Shown: piece after piece, positions 51,140-63,774 of the stretch
How positions within the stretch are numbered: position 1 is the first letter of the stretch
Layout of the letters: each line of letters opens with the position of its first letter
NCBI GenBank assembly: GCA_011033025.1
Contig: WFMF01000220.1
Location: 62,001-126,000, forward strand
DNA: 64,000 nucleotides
Direction: 5' to 3'
Source of the DNA: Beroe forskalii
Lineage: Eukaryota; Ctenophora; Nuda; Beroida; Beroidae
The notes under the pieces: generated by a model
What the model was told of the DNA's origin: nothing
Seen by the model: the letters and a program-made list of their open reading frames with translations, nothing else
Databases searched by the model: none
Position numbers and translations under genes: made by a program

Positions 51140-51520
51140 CAGTTGCCCGAATGCCCGGCCCGGCCCTAAATTTATTGCCAGACGTTGTCTGCCCTTGTCA
51201 GGCGTTGCCTGACCCCCTCGCGCGCGCGCGCCACGACTCGCGACTTAAAATTTTAAATAATGGGTCTGACGACGTCAGACAAGTCTGCCCCATATTTTTT
51301 TCGTCCCGACACTGCGAGTCGGGGCGCACGTTGTTGTCAGGCGTTGCCTGACCCCCTCTGACGACGTCAGACAAGGCGCGCGCGCTTCGCGCGCGCGAGG
51401 GGGCCAGACAACGCCTGGCAATAAATATTAAATTTAAATGTGACCGTCTTGCTTGTCAGGCGTTGCCTGACCATGACCCCCTCGCGCGCGCGCCACGACT
51501 CGCAGAGTCGTGACTACGGT
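51140..51520. repeat. GC-rich foldback cluster with GTCAGGCGTTGCCTGAC motifs
   Basis: Repeated short palindromes (GTCAGGCGTTGCCTGAC at three sites; CTGACGACGTCAG at two) alternate with GCGCGCGCG tracts and CACGACTCGC / GCGAGTCG pairs. GCCAGACGTTGTCTG near 51178 and CCAGACAACGCCTGGC near 51402 are mutually inverted outer blocks. This is similar in style to 22080-22463. Confidence 0.8.
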
Positions 51521-52431
51521 GTTCTAAAAGGGCCAAATTGAAAATAGTTATATGGAATATTTACTATTTGATACCTATTCGATACCTATTTGATACCTAT
51601 TTTTCGTTTGGCCCCTTTGGAACAGCATCGTTCCTGGGAAGAAGAAATTGGCCCCTTTTAACAAAATTAATAAAAATTTTCATATTGTCTGTCCAACAAG
51701 GGGGAGGCAGCCGCCTGTGTCACCTTCCCCCTGGTTACGCCCCTGCAAGTGTGCCTAGAGCGGAGTTTTCTTTTACCTGAGCTATCAATAAATTACCCCA
51801 GGTATAACTTCAAATTATTACGGTCAGTGCTATCGATCAAAGCAATAGCTCGAATCTGGTAATTAAATTAGAGGTATTACCCGGGCAATTGTTCGAGCAA
51901 GGAAAGTAATAACGCTTTCCGAGCTATCGTTCAAGCAATTGCTCCTTTGAAATCCTGTTGAAAGCAGGCTTTTGAAAATTCTGTGCAAAAAACGGTTTAA
52001 AAAAGGGCGATCAAAAAGAAAAAATGAATCGGCTAGATTTAAATTTAATGGCCATTTAGTTTTGAGATTTCGTTGAATCTTCACCTTCTTCATTCATCTG
52101 TTTTCATTTACAATTTTCTTTTATCCCAAATTTTTTTTCTTATTTCTCCTTTTGTTCTTTCTTATCCTTTTCGTTTTAATTCGTCTTATTTAATTTTCTT
52201 ATTTAATTTGTCTTATTTAGTTTGTCTTTATTTAATTTTTCAAATTAATTATTTTTTTGTTGAAATTTCAATTTTTGCCAGCGCGGTAAATTAGCCGATA
52301 TTTTATTTTTTATGGAATGCGCGAAAAAATATTTATTGATGATGTTGCGCGCACGCGAAAACACGTTGGCGTACCTGGTACACGAAAAATTTTTAAAAAC
52401 ATGTTGGCGTACATGAAACACCATAGTTACC
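51521..52431. other. Intergenic, T-rich tracts, no gene
   Basis: Includes pyrimidine-rich DNA at 52070-52260 and no recognisable coding block. Confidence 0.5.
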
Positions 52432-52667
52432 GTATTCTACCCAGTTTTCAGTGACCGTATTCTACTCTGCGTTCGTTGATTGGAATCCAATCAACGAACA
52501 TCAACACAGAGTAGTAAACAGTCAAAACGCCTTGATAGGAATCCAATCAACGAACACCGAGTTGAATACGGTAACGAAACCTTAATTGGAATCCATTCAA
52601 CGAACACCGAGAAGAATACGGTAACAAAACCTTGTAGGATACGGTTACTGAAAACTGGGTAGAATAC
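52432..52667. mobile_element. Small foldback element (MITE-like)
   Basis: 29-bp inverted ends at 52432-52460 and 52639-52667 (GTATTCTACCCAGTTTTC / GAAAACTGGGTAGAATAC) with one mismatch. Inside are three direct copies of GGAATCCAATCAACGAACA-like units, the first being part of a perfect ATTGGAATCCAAT palindrome. No clear target duplication. Confidence 0.75.
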
Positions 52668-53845
52668 AGACGCGCATGACGCAGATGTCTTGAGCACGCC
52701 CAGTCAAACTCACCAAAACGTACTAAAACGTAACGTACGGTATCATTAAACCTTATCGGAAATAATTATCACGGACCTTAGTTTCACCGACCCAAAACTT
52801 CATGGACATTGATATCACTCTTGTTCTTGCCACTTCAGATTTTTCATCAAAATTTCGAAATATAAGGCTCGATTTTCCCACTTTATTCACGATTCGAATA
52901 CTTGAATTGAAGATTTTTCAATATTTTTCGATTATTTACCAGAAACACAATATTTTCTTCTCTTTATTTCATTTTCAATCAGAATATAAAATTATTACAA
53001 TTAAAATTAATCAACTGATACAATTTGATCAGAAGCATATCATATCTAGAAACAATATCACTTTCGATGATTTATCAAAATCAGCCGACAGCCACAGTAC
53101 AATATGGATGGATTGAACTGAATAACCATAAATGAGTCGTAAATTCAAATATGCTTTAACCATTAATTAATCATTAACATAATTATAAGTTAAATTGTTG
53201 TATAAAATTGCGTAGCAGATTTAAGTAGCACAATATCAATGCTACAATCTTATTCTAAACAATAATTAAAAAATCACAGCTTGACAATTGTCATGTCCGT
53301 CCTTTGAATAGGCGTAGCTGGTGTCTAAGATGGTAATATTTACAACATATGTACAGCTCAAATTATCTTAACATTCATGATATCATCACCATGACCTTAT
53401 CAATCCTAAGTCCAGATCAGCGATTTCGTAGTACGTGGTCATCGAAATGAAAGTGATTCTCTCGCATCGTTGAAAGAGTCCCGATTTGACAATTCATATG
53501 CGCACACTACACATGCCATCAAATTATCGGTAGCAAATCCGCCCGTATAGGTCTATTCGGCATTCGCGCTCTGATTGGTCAATATTGTAACGATTCGGAA
53601 CCCCACGGGTAAGTTATTTCAACATTAAACACAATTATCATACACCTACAGAGCTATCACAAATGAAATAACATCGAACAAACAACCGTGTGGTGTGAAC
53701 CTAGCTCTCTCGATCTCGCCTCAGTTCGGCTGACATTGTATCTATCTGAATCTGGTTGTCCTACAACACCTTCGTCTCTATTCTGGATCTGATTGGTCAG
53801 CTCACGTTTCTGATTCTCTGATTGGTTGCTGCACTGCGACTCCAT
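52668..53845. other. Intergenic and semaphorin 3' flank
   Basis: No gene recognised. The right end should be the semaphorin 3' UTR. Confidence 0.5.
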
Positions 53846-56800
53846 TCATACGATTGACTGTCCATCTGCATCCTGGTCTGCTGACATGTTCTTAAAAACA
53901 ACGGCGTGCTGTGCTGAACTCTCGTCCCCCCTAACTACAATTTCTGACACGGAGAGGGGATCACTCGTCCCTATGCGAGGATCTGCTGTAGACATCGGAG
54001 TTCCGGGATCCACTATGGGGTTCTTGTCGTCTGATGAGTTGCTCCGGACATTGTTGCTGTTGGGGGCCGTGTTTCGCATCTGTTCCTGCAGAGACTTGCG
54101 GAAATCAACCTGAACAGGGGGTAGTGTCAGGAATCCCTGGTAACTGAAAGAACAGCAATATCAGGGGTGCCAGAATGCAAATGGGAATCAAGAGGATTGT
54201 TTAAAACTAGAATACATATTATGCTTTGTGAGCCGATCTCAAGCCTCAAGAAAAATGTGAGTTTCAGACAAATTTTTAGAAAAATGTGATTTTTAGACAG
54301 TTAGATGGAAAATGAAGGAAAATTACTATTCTTGTTATTCACCAACACGTAATCATCTGATTATGGAACATATTACAGAATCAAGGCAAGTAATCAAAGT
54401 CAGACAGGAAGGCAAGAAAAACATTTAAATGTCGTAGAACTTGACATCGGCACACAACGGTGACATAGCGACAAATATAATTGTGAGATAGTGGCGACAC
54501 AGTAAGACAGATTTCGGATGCCACAACTCAATAAGGCAAAGAAACAAAAGCAGATGGAAGGCCAAGACCCAAGACAAACTATAATTAGCACAAAATGGAC
54601 ATAGAAAATGCAATACGGAAATACAAAATGAAGGATGCGATGGAGATAAAACTATTCCTCATGAACACAGAGAAGATAAGAGGCACCAAGAAGTTGGTAA
54701 CAGAAGTAAGTAGTAACTAACAAAGAACTGAAGAAGTAACTAAGAAGTAAAACTTGCTGAGAAGTGACTAAGTGAAAGTGCAGTAACACTTGCTGAGAAG
54801 TGACTAAGTGACTAAGTGCAGTAACACTTGCTGAGAAGTGACTATAAAGTGACTAAGTGCACTATTACACTTGCTGAGAGTAACATACCGGAGGAAGCAC
54901 ATGGACGATATGATGGGAGTCAGGGGAGGTAACTGTTTTGTCGGCAGTCCGGGGAGGGGCCGTCTTGTCGTTGCTAAGTGAGGGTGGTTTCCCAGAGTGA
55001 GACTTCTCAAGGAAGGGCGTGGAGGGGCACACGTGACACGACTAGAAACACAAAACACAGGTACGGTATGTGATCATGCATGACACCGCACTACACAACG
55101 ATCAGAAAAACATTGAACTGTATTTCATCATAGACGAGAGACACCGATTAGATGGTTGGTGATTAAATTTCAAAATACTGCTGATTTGAATCAGTTTGTA
55201 TGATTGATATCTAAATGTTCGCTTATTCTGGACTACTATCCACTTGATCAAAGAAAACATGAGAAATCAGCAGTACGTACTACGCATATATTGAACAAGG
55301 ATCTAATGCTCTAATGACAGTAACTTACCCTGGCCTTGCCCCTGCAGATGTAGAAGTGTGTGCCGAGCACCACACATCCTGCCACAGACACGCCCACAAC
55401 CACTAGGAGCGCTATCTCTAGAGTAGTAAGGGCCGGGGCACGGTTTATCACTGGGGCTGTGGTAGAAGGACGGTCCACGCAATCTGTGGGTGAGAACGGT
55501 GGTTACTTCATAATTTGAGGTTTTTACGCTGCCAATCAAAAACAATTGGATAGATCATCATGTTCTTATTGTAGCACTAGCATGTTGATACAGGCACTAG
55601 GCAACGTATGGTAATGCTATTGATGAGACAAAAGTTAGAACGTCGCGCGCTTCCTTATTCGGCTTCCGAATTGGATTATTTCTACCATCTAATAATCTTT
55701 TCACCAGGATGATATCATTCTGATCAAGTGAAACTGGAAGCATAGTAGGCTTATTTTCTGTAAGGGTGTGAGGGTATACGAACTAACCTCTGTAAGATGT
55801 CGTTGTGACGTAGGAGGAGTTAGGGAAGTAAGTGTAGGTGACGTCAGCAAAGAACATGTCGTGGATACAGACACTCCCTGGCGCTAGGAAAGTGTACTCA
55901 GTCGGGAATAGGGTGGAGAAGGAACCAGCATCCAGATCCTGGACGCAGTCCTCTGATTCTGTGCACTGAGGGAGGGAGGGGTTAGAATCTAAGAAACAGA
56001 GAGACGCAGTCCTCTGATTCTGTGCACTGAGGAAGGGAGGGGTTAGAATCTTAGAAACAGAGAGACGCAGTCCTCTGATTCTGTGCACTGAGGAAGGGAG
56101 GGGTTAGAATCTAAGAAACAGAGAGACGCAGTCCTCTGATTCTTTGCACTGAGGGAGGGAGGGAGGGGTTAGAATCTAAGAAACAGAGAGACGCAGTCCT
56201 CTGATTCTGTGCACTGAGGGAGGGGTTAGAATCTAAGAAACAGAGAGACGCAGTCCTCTGATTCTGTGCACTGAGGGAGGGAGGGGTTAGAATCTAAGAA
56301 ACAGAGAGACGCAGTCCTCTGATTCTGTGCACTGAGGGAGGGAGGGGTTAGAATCTAAGAAACAGAGAGACGCAGTCCTCTGATTCTGTGCACTGAGGGA
56401 GAGAGGGGTTAGAATCTAAGAAACAGAGAGACGCAGTCCTCTGATTCTGTGTACTGAGGGAGGGAGGGGTTAGAATCTAAGAAACAGAGATGCAGTCCTC
56501 TGATTCTGTGCACTGAGGGAGGGAGGGTTAGAATCTAAGAAACCTGGACGCAGTCCTCTGATTCTGTGCACTGAGGGAGGAGGGTTAGAATCTAAGAAAC
56601 AGAGAGACGCAGTCCTCTGATTCTGTGCACTGAGGGAGAGAGGGGTTAGAATCTAAGAAACAGAGAGACGCAGTCCTCTGATTCTGTGTACTGAGGGAGG
56701 GAGGGGTTAGAATCTAAGAAACAGAGAGACGCAGTCCTCTGATTCTGTGCACTGAGGGAGGGAGGGGTAAGAATCTAAGAAACAGAGAGACGCAGTCCTC

Positions 56801-57663
56801 TGATTCTTCGCACTGAGGGAGGGAGGGGTGTTAGGTGTGTGATTAATGTTTGGAGATAGAGAGATAGCTAGCTTATACTACACACAACAACGTAATGTAC
56901 TGAGTCAGGAATGCCCAATTCTAATCAGAACTAAGCGGTTATTAGGAATAGAGCAGAAAGGGGTGTTACTGGAGACTAGGGGTTGTCGCTCGGATGCAGA
57001 AACTTTTGGATAGAAGAATTGGGCAATGGGCTTTGGGGCATGGGCACTTTTAAAAAATTAAAAAATCGCTTACTCACCGCTGATCAGTGATCACTGATCA
57101 GTACTGATTAGCGCCGATCGGCGATTTTGCAAAGTGTTAAGTAGCTTGTTTTAGAAAATGATGCTGATAGTCAGCATTCTACCGATATGGAAACCCTGGC
57201 TTACCTGGTTAGTAGGAACACAGTTGTTGTGTTCTTTAGAGTAGGAACAGCTCGGGTCCATGGCACCAACGCAGGAAACTGGATCCTGGGAGAGTTTGAA
57301 ATACAATAAAGATATCTGTTAAAAATGAGAGAATTATTGAAAAATGAGAACATTAAAATTTCAGGAATTAACCCTATAAAGCCATATAAAGAAGGTCATA
57401 TAAGAAGCCACATAAGAAGGTCATGATCATTAATTTCAAGCCACCTACGCTACGCTAGGATAGGATCACGCGATAAATCAGAATTACCTGTCCGTAGTAA
57501 GAACACCAAGTTGTCGGTATCATCGTGGCACTGGTATCTGATGTCAGATAGATCGTATCATTCGCTATAGACATTGTCCTGGGCGTTTCCTTCAGCACCA
57601 TCTCGCTCAGCAACCGACCTTTAGCAGCCGGCGATCTGGTGTCGTAGACATACAAAGTGTCCT
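53846..57663 (-). CDS. Transmembrane semaphorin, last six exons (5' part outside the window)
   Basis: Exons: 57488-57663, 57205-57285, 55788-55965, 55329-55483, 54889-55041, 53846-54136. Phases agree at every join. The first ends a sema propeller (DTLYVYDTRSP; MVLKETPRTMSIANDTIYLT; TTWCSYYG). The second carries the PSI knot (SCVGAMDPSCSYSKEHNNC), matching the family's C..C.GARDPYC pattern. Then come a Cys-containing linker, a single membrane helix (LEIALLVVVGVSVAGCVVLG) followed by THFYICRGKAR, and a disordered tail of about 148 residues. There is no Ig or thrombospondin domain between PSI and membrane. Semaphorins signal through plexins in cell guidance. The upstream sema exons were not found to 59.4 kb and presumably lie beyond the transposon. 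The third exon's acceptor is tandemly amplified. Confidence 0.87.
54725..54882 (-). repeat. Short minisatellite immediately inside the last semaphorin intron
   Basis: On the minus strand the intron opens GTATGTTACTCTCAGCAAGTG. Then TCACTTCTCAGCAAGTGTTA recurs about three to four times with CACTTAGTCACTT spacers. The array starts within about six bases of the donor at 54888. Confidence 0.85.
55941..56829 (-). repeat. 61-bp minisatellite over a semaphorin splice acceptor (about 15 units)
   Basis: The minus-strand unit is CTCCCTCCCTCAG (acceptor), then TGCACAGAATCAGAGGACTG (the first codons of the next exon, CTESEDC). It continues into CTCTGTTTCTTAGATTCTAA, which carries a second acceptor-like TTCTTAG. 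The copy closest to the coding exon (55961-55965) opens the real exon. Nearly all upstream copies keep a perfect polypyrimidine tract and CAG. Confidence 0.94.
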
Positions 57664-59441
57664 CTGCAATGGAATGTCATAAGTTAGTAAGTTACAATAC
57701 AAAAGGGTGATGTTAAATGTAAGTGCAGAAAAAGCTGATAGATTGAGGTTATTATATTGATACTAGCAGGCCCGTTAAGCATGCATATACACTGATCACA
57801 CAGCTACGCAGCACCTCGTTCGCAAATTTTAAAAACTACCATTCCAATTGATTGGATACTTCTTACCGCATCAAGAATTCTAATTAGATCAAAAGTTATT
57901 CGTACTGTAACGCAATCAATTAAATCATTATTCAATTTTATGAAGGAGCAGAGTGGAAAATAGAACGGCGTCGGTTAGTCTTAGTTATGCTAAACCATGT
58001 GAGTTTTGTTCCAGGCTCCAGCGTTCCGTTGCAAGAAGTCTATGTTAATTCTCATACTGATACTGACATTGGACCATTTTGTGTTGTTTACATTAATCCA
58101 GGCCAGGAACTGTCTTCGTAATCTGCTACACCAATATTCGACTCGATTGAATTGTACACTTTTGTAAACTAAACGGCTAATTTCGAAACTATAGTTACTA
58201 TTGTTATCACCGACTCAGCAGTGTTAATCTGCCAAACTCTGCCGCAGAAAACAATTCATCTGAAATATGCTCCGTTGTTCAAGTTATGTCCATTTTCCAT
58301 CTTGAGATCTTGAATTTGATGTAAAACGTCAAATTTTCAAAAACTATGTCAGCACAGCATTTAACAGTAGTAGCGTAATAGAAAGCACTCGCATTGAACT
58401 GATTATCATCTGCACGTGCACAAAATTGGTTTCCATAGCAACGGCGCCTCATTTCTCCCTTTTGCATTCGTTTCTCTTGATATCATCTTGGCAAGCTCAA
58501 ATTTAATTGTGGACGGCGGCACATACAAACATTATTCACGTGTGACTTTACTTTATATATAAGATTGATTATAGTGAAGATTGCCCATCCAGCTCACTAC
58601 GGAGTTTCTTTAACTTTAAGGTCGCGCTTTGGTCTAAAAAGCGACAATCATATTTTCTTAGTAGCTAAGTGTCAGTTTCCACTTTCCAATCAACCTGCAA
58701 TACGGTGTGTCCTAGTAAAAAACTTTATAGCTTAGGATAGTCACATTGGCCGCTGCAACCTTCTCACCAGGTCAATAAGTTATCAAATTTGATCACGTAA
58801 GTTGTGATACGCAATACGCATATACTTCATCATTTGATTAGTAACTTACTACAAATCATTGAACGTCACGTATTGATAAGCAGCTTGCGAAATTGTGAAA
58901 AGGACTTCCTGTTAATTTCACATGGCAGAAGTAATTAAAAAGACTCGGAGCACATGCAATCTCAGAAGAATCGCGGAATGGCTCCTCTCTTCTATAGCAA
59001 CTAATTTCGTTGATTTTGTTTAATTCCAACTTTTACTCGCAATTTTTATATCGTTAATACTTAAACTTAACAGTGCTGAAGTTTAGGCGGGTCTGGTACG
59101 TTTAGGTGGCAGATGGGTAGTTCGAAGCATGGCTTAAATTGGTACAACTGAGCGCAATGGAACACAAATATTCAAACAAGCGCAAATCTAAGCGCTCATT
59201 TCTTTTTAAAATGAGCGCAACTGAGCGGTGACTAAGCGCATTTTTCTCAAATCTCAGTTTAGCCCTGCGCTGAACTAACCAGTTGCCGTTTAGGTTTGGA
59301 TCGAAATCGAATACGATAGCGCGGCTCGGCGCAGTCGGGACATATCGCGCGATTTTTCGTGCTCATTTATTCAAATTCAATACAACACACGGCACTTGCT
59401 CTATAGTCCAAAAAACGTTTTACGATTTACACAAGTTTAGT
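57664..59441. other. Semaphorin intron, no exon recognised
   Basis: AT-rich. I looked for further sema-domain exons ending in phase 1, as the 57488-57663 exon requires, and found none I could defend. Confidence 0.5.
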
Positions 59442-61688
59442 CAAGGATCGACCGAGGCCTCGGCTCGGCCTCGGTTTTCACCGAGGATTGGGGTTTTACC
59501 GAGGCCTCGGCCTCGGCCTCGGTCAGAATGGCCAATCCTCGGAATGCCTCGGCCTCGGTCATTTTAAATCCCAATTCTCCTCGGCCTCGGCCGAGTTTTT
59601 ATAAATTTGCCGAGGATTTTACCGAGGATTTTACCGAGGATTTTAAAGTAAAATATCCATATTTGATAACAGGAAAAACCTGAATTTTATTTGAAAAAGG
59701 CCCAAAAATAACTTGTATGATTTATTTGAAAGATCTTGAAACATTTGATGAACTGTGGCCATCATATTTATTTGACTAGTCTCGTCAAAAATAGGAAAAA
59801 ATGGGTAGGTAGAAATTTAGGAGCTTCAATTTAATTCACTAGCACTGCACGTCTCAAGTTGCTGCCGTGATTTTTTTCGACCAGTCTCGTCGATAATAAG
59901 CAAGAATTGAAGTGAAATCCTATTGAGGCACCAATTTAATCTGATCTAAACGTCTGGCTTCTGGGGGCTGCCGCCCCCAGACCCCTGCCTAGCACTGTAT
60001 TAAGTTGCTGCTGTGAATTTTCCTCGATCAGTCTCGTCGAAAATAGGCAAGAATTGAAATGAAATCCTATTGAGGCACCAATTTGATCTCATCTAAACGT
60101 CTGGCTTCTGGGGGCTGCCCCCCCCAAATCCCCTGCATAGCACCGTACTTTAGTTGCTGCCGTTATTTTTCTCCGACCAGTCTCGTCGAAAATAGGCAAG
60201 AATTGAAGTGAAATCCTATTGAGGAACCAATTTGATCTAATCTAAACGTCTGGCAGCTGGCCTTTGGGGACTGCCGCCCACAGACCCCTGCCTAGCACTG
60301 TACTTAAGTTGCTGCCGTGGATTTTTCTCGACCAGTCTGTTTTAAACTTTACATAACTACTTTATACAATCAAATATGAGACCTGAAGATGTCTTAGAAC
60401 GACGAAATTGAAGGGTTTAGTAACGAGTAAAAATTGCTAACCTTGATATAACACACGAGGGCCGAAGGCCCGAGTGTGTTATATCGCATTAAGAACCGAG
60501 GCCGAAGGCCGAGGTTTTTATTGCAGAGGTTTGCAATTTTTACGAGTTATTAAACTGAATTATGCACCGTAATTACTCGTAAAAAAGGAGATAATTTCAA
60601 ACACAAGGAAATGTTTTAATTTATGATATGAAGCTACAACTGGGTCGACTGTGCGAAATAAATTATTACGCACACCATAATAAATTATTATGACCTACAG
60701 TGCGTAATAAATCCTGATTTTGGCACTTCAGTGCGTAATAATTTATTGCGCACGGTACCCTGGTGCCTATAGGGTTTTTGAATACATAGCAAAAACATGC
60801 CTGGAAGGTGCATAATTATTGTAAAGAACCACATCGTTTCCATTTGTACGTGTACCACTGAATCAGAGAATAAATAAAGTACTCATTAATTACAATTATG
60901 GGACTCTTATTCAACGTCCCGATCCGTAAATTTGTCGAAAATGGGCAAGATTCAAAGTGAGATCCTATTGAAGCACCAATTTTTAATCTCATCCGAACAT
61001 CTGGCTTCTGGGGGCTGCCGCCCCCAGACCCCTGCATAGCACCGTACTTAAGTCGCTGCGGTGATTTTTCTCCGACCAGTCTCGTCAAAAATAGGCAAGA
61101 ATTGAAGTGAAATCCTATTGAGGCACAAATTTAATCAATTTCAAATCTTAACGTCTGGCATCTGGGGGCTGCCGCCCCCGACCTCTCCCTAGTCCCTAGC
61201 ACCGTACTTAAGTTGCTTCCGTGAATTTTCCTCGACCAGTCTCGTCGAAAATAGACGAGAATTGAAGTGAAATTATATTGAGGAACCAATTTAATCTAAT
61301 CTAAACGCCTGGCATCTGGGGGCTGCTGCCCCCAGACCCCTGCCTAGCACTGTAGGGACTGTGGTACTTACGTTGCTGCCATGATTTTGTCCTTGAAGAG
61401 TCTTGTAGAAATTAGGCAAGAATTGATGTGAAATCATAATGAGGTACCAATTTAATCTAATTTGAACGTCTGGCTTCTGGGGGTGCCGCCCCCAGACCCC
61501 TGCCCAGCATTGTACTTACGTTGCTGCCATGATTTTGCTTTGAAGAGTCTTGTAGAAAATAGGCAAGAATTGAAGTGAAATCATAATGAGGCACCAATTT
61601 TCAATCTTATCTGAACGTCTGTGTTGTGGGGGCTACCGCGCCCAGAGCCTTGCTAAACATTGTCAAATAGGAAGCAACGTCAAACCTA

Positions 61689-63642
61689 CATTGATAGCAG
61701 CCAGAATGTAAGGAATTTGTGACATTGGCTTATTTACCGATCATTTTTCAAAAAGGTTATATACAGTAATGTCAATTTTTCACATAAAAAGTTACTTTGG
61801 ACATCTGTGGTGACCAAAAACTTTTTGAACATGATATTACCTTATTTGTGGCAACTGTGAGGTTAAATATGAGGCTGATTTGAGCAAAAATGCCTAACTT
61901 CACAGCTTTTGGCCATTTAATGCATCAAAGGAGTGTTTTAGTCCTCCAAAAGTATTTTTTCTTGATCTGGAGGTCAAAATCCACCTTTTAGGTCAAAATT
62001 TAGGAATTTGTGACCTTGCGTTGTGGATTTGAGGCTAACACAAAATCCAATTTTTTGATAAAAACATGGGAAGGAAGACACTTATCCTCACCTGAGATCT
62101 GCCAACAAATCTTAATGAGTAAAATTTTGATTTGAGGTGATCTTAGACAGTTTCAGCTTCATTTTGGTATCAAGAATATGTCTTTACTTGCTTTTGTTGC
62201 TTTTTTGAGGCTAAATTTTGTCGCGACATCTCAAAAACCTGGATTTTACTGTTTTTAGCCACTTCAAGCATCAAAGAAGTGTTTGAGTCCTCCCAAAATT
62301 ATCAGTCTCAATCAAAAGGTCAAAATATACTTCCTTGGTCAAATTTGGGAGTTTTTGACCTTGCGTTGTCCATTTGAGGCTAAAAAATGGCCTGAATTTT
62401 TGATAAAATCCCCGGGAGGAAGTCACTTAACCTCTCCTGAGAGCCACCAATCCATCCCATTGTGAAAAATTTGGGTTTGAGGTGATCCTAGACAGTTTCA
62501 GCTTCATTTTCGCCATCAAGAATCTGTTTTCATTGGCTTTTGTTGCTGTCTTGAGGCTAAAACTGTGTCGCGACATCTGAAAACCTGGATTTACAGTTTT
62601 TAGCCATTTTTAACCTCATGGAGGTGCTTCAGTCCTCTTAAAGAAATGTAATCTTAATCAAGACGTCAGAATATACTTCCTTGGTTCAAAGTTGGGAGTT
62701 TTTGACCTTGCGTTGTTCATTTGAGGCAAAAACAAGGCCAAATTTTACGATGAAATTCCCGGGAGGACATCGCTTAACCTCTCCTGAGAGCCACAAATTC
62801 ATCCCATTGTGCAAAATTTTGGTTTGAGGTGATCCTTGACAGTTTCAGCTTCATCTTGGTAACAAAAATATGTTTTCATTGGCTTCTGTTGTGGTCTTGA
62901 GGCTAAATTTGTGTCGCGACATCCGAAAACCTGGTTTTCGGAAAACGGGCCTAAGATTAACCCCTGAGGGACAACATAAAGAGGTAGGACCAGTTTAATG
63001 CCACCAACTTGTAGCCACCATGGGTACTACAAGTTGGTAAGACAACTTCAGGTCAGGCCCTCTCCCTCTGGGAATAATAGGTCGTCTACGGGGCGCATTT
63101 TATATTACACCGCCTTTTGACCAGACCACGGAAAAGTAAAGCAGGTAGCCAGGATCTATCCATGTCAACTTGTAGCAGCCATGGGTACTACAGTTTGGTG
63201 TAGGATTGGTTTCTCTTCTGTGTTGGATATTGAGGTTAAGGAGGCCGGTCTACGCGCGCGCGCGCGCGTACACCGCCTTCGATAACCTCAACCGGGCCAC
63301 GAAGGACTTGACCTTTCCAGTGAAGACTCTTCTTATGTAAGAGGGTCTTCTCGAATTTTGAGATAGGTCCCAAGGCTGTATCTCTTTTAGTTTTTGAGTT
63401 ATGAGCTCTTTTGTGAGGAAAATCGAGTCGCATGTCACAAATCGAAAAGCGACTTTTTAGGTGGTTTTAACCTCATAAAATCTCAACGCAAGGTCGGATT
63501 TTGATAATTTTTGTTGCAAATGATAGATATCAATGAGTTCTTTCATATAAGACTGTTTCCAACCATCTGGGATGCCTCTTTCACTGCACAGAAGCCTTTA
63601 AGTGTCAAAAATGGCCAACTTGCATTCTGGCTGCTATCAATG
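61689..63642. mobile_element. Nested TIR element (1.95 kb) inside the second hAT-like copy
   Basis: The termini CATTGATAGCAGCCAGAATG and the exact inverse ending at 63642 are flanked by CCTA on both sides (61685-61688 and 63643-63646). The first hAT-like copy has the uninterrupted site (AAACCTAAAGAACTG). Inside are three tandem units of about 350 bp sharing TTTTTGACCTTGCGTTGT, GACAGTTTCAGCTTCAT and GTCGCGACATC. A hairpin-forming region with CTACAAGTTGGT lies near 63000-63060, and a GCGCGC tract lies near 63254-63268. No transposase frame. The 4-bp duplication does not by itself fix a superfamily. Confidence 0.88.
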
Positions 63643-63774
63643 CCTAAAGAACTGTTAGGCTACAGAAGTGAAAGAAGTCGAAATTGACATATGCCCGCAA
63701 GACCAAATTTTATAAACCTTTGTCTTGTATTTTAGGTATTCCATCTTTCTATTAACATACAAAACAATACCTAT

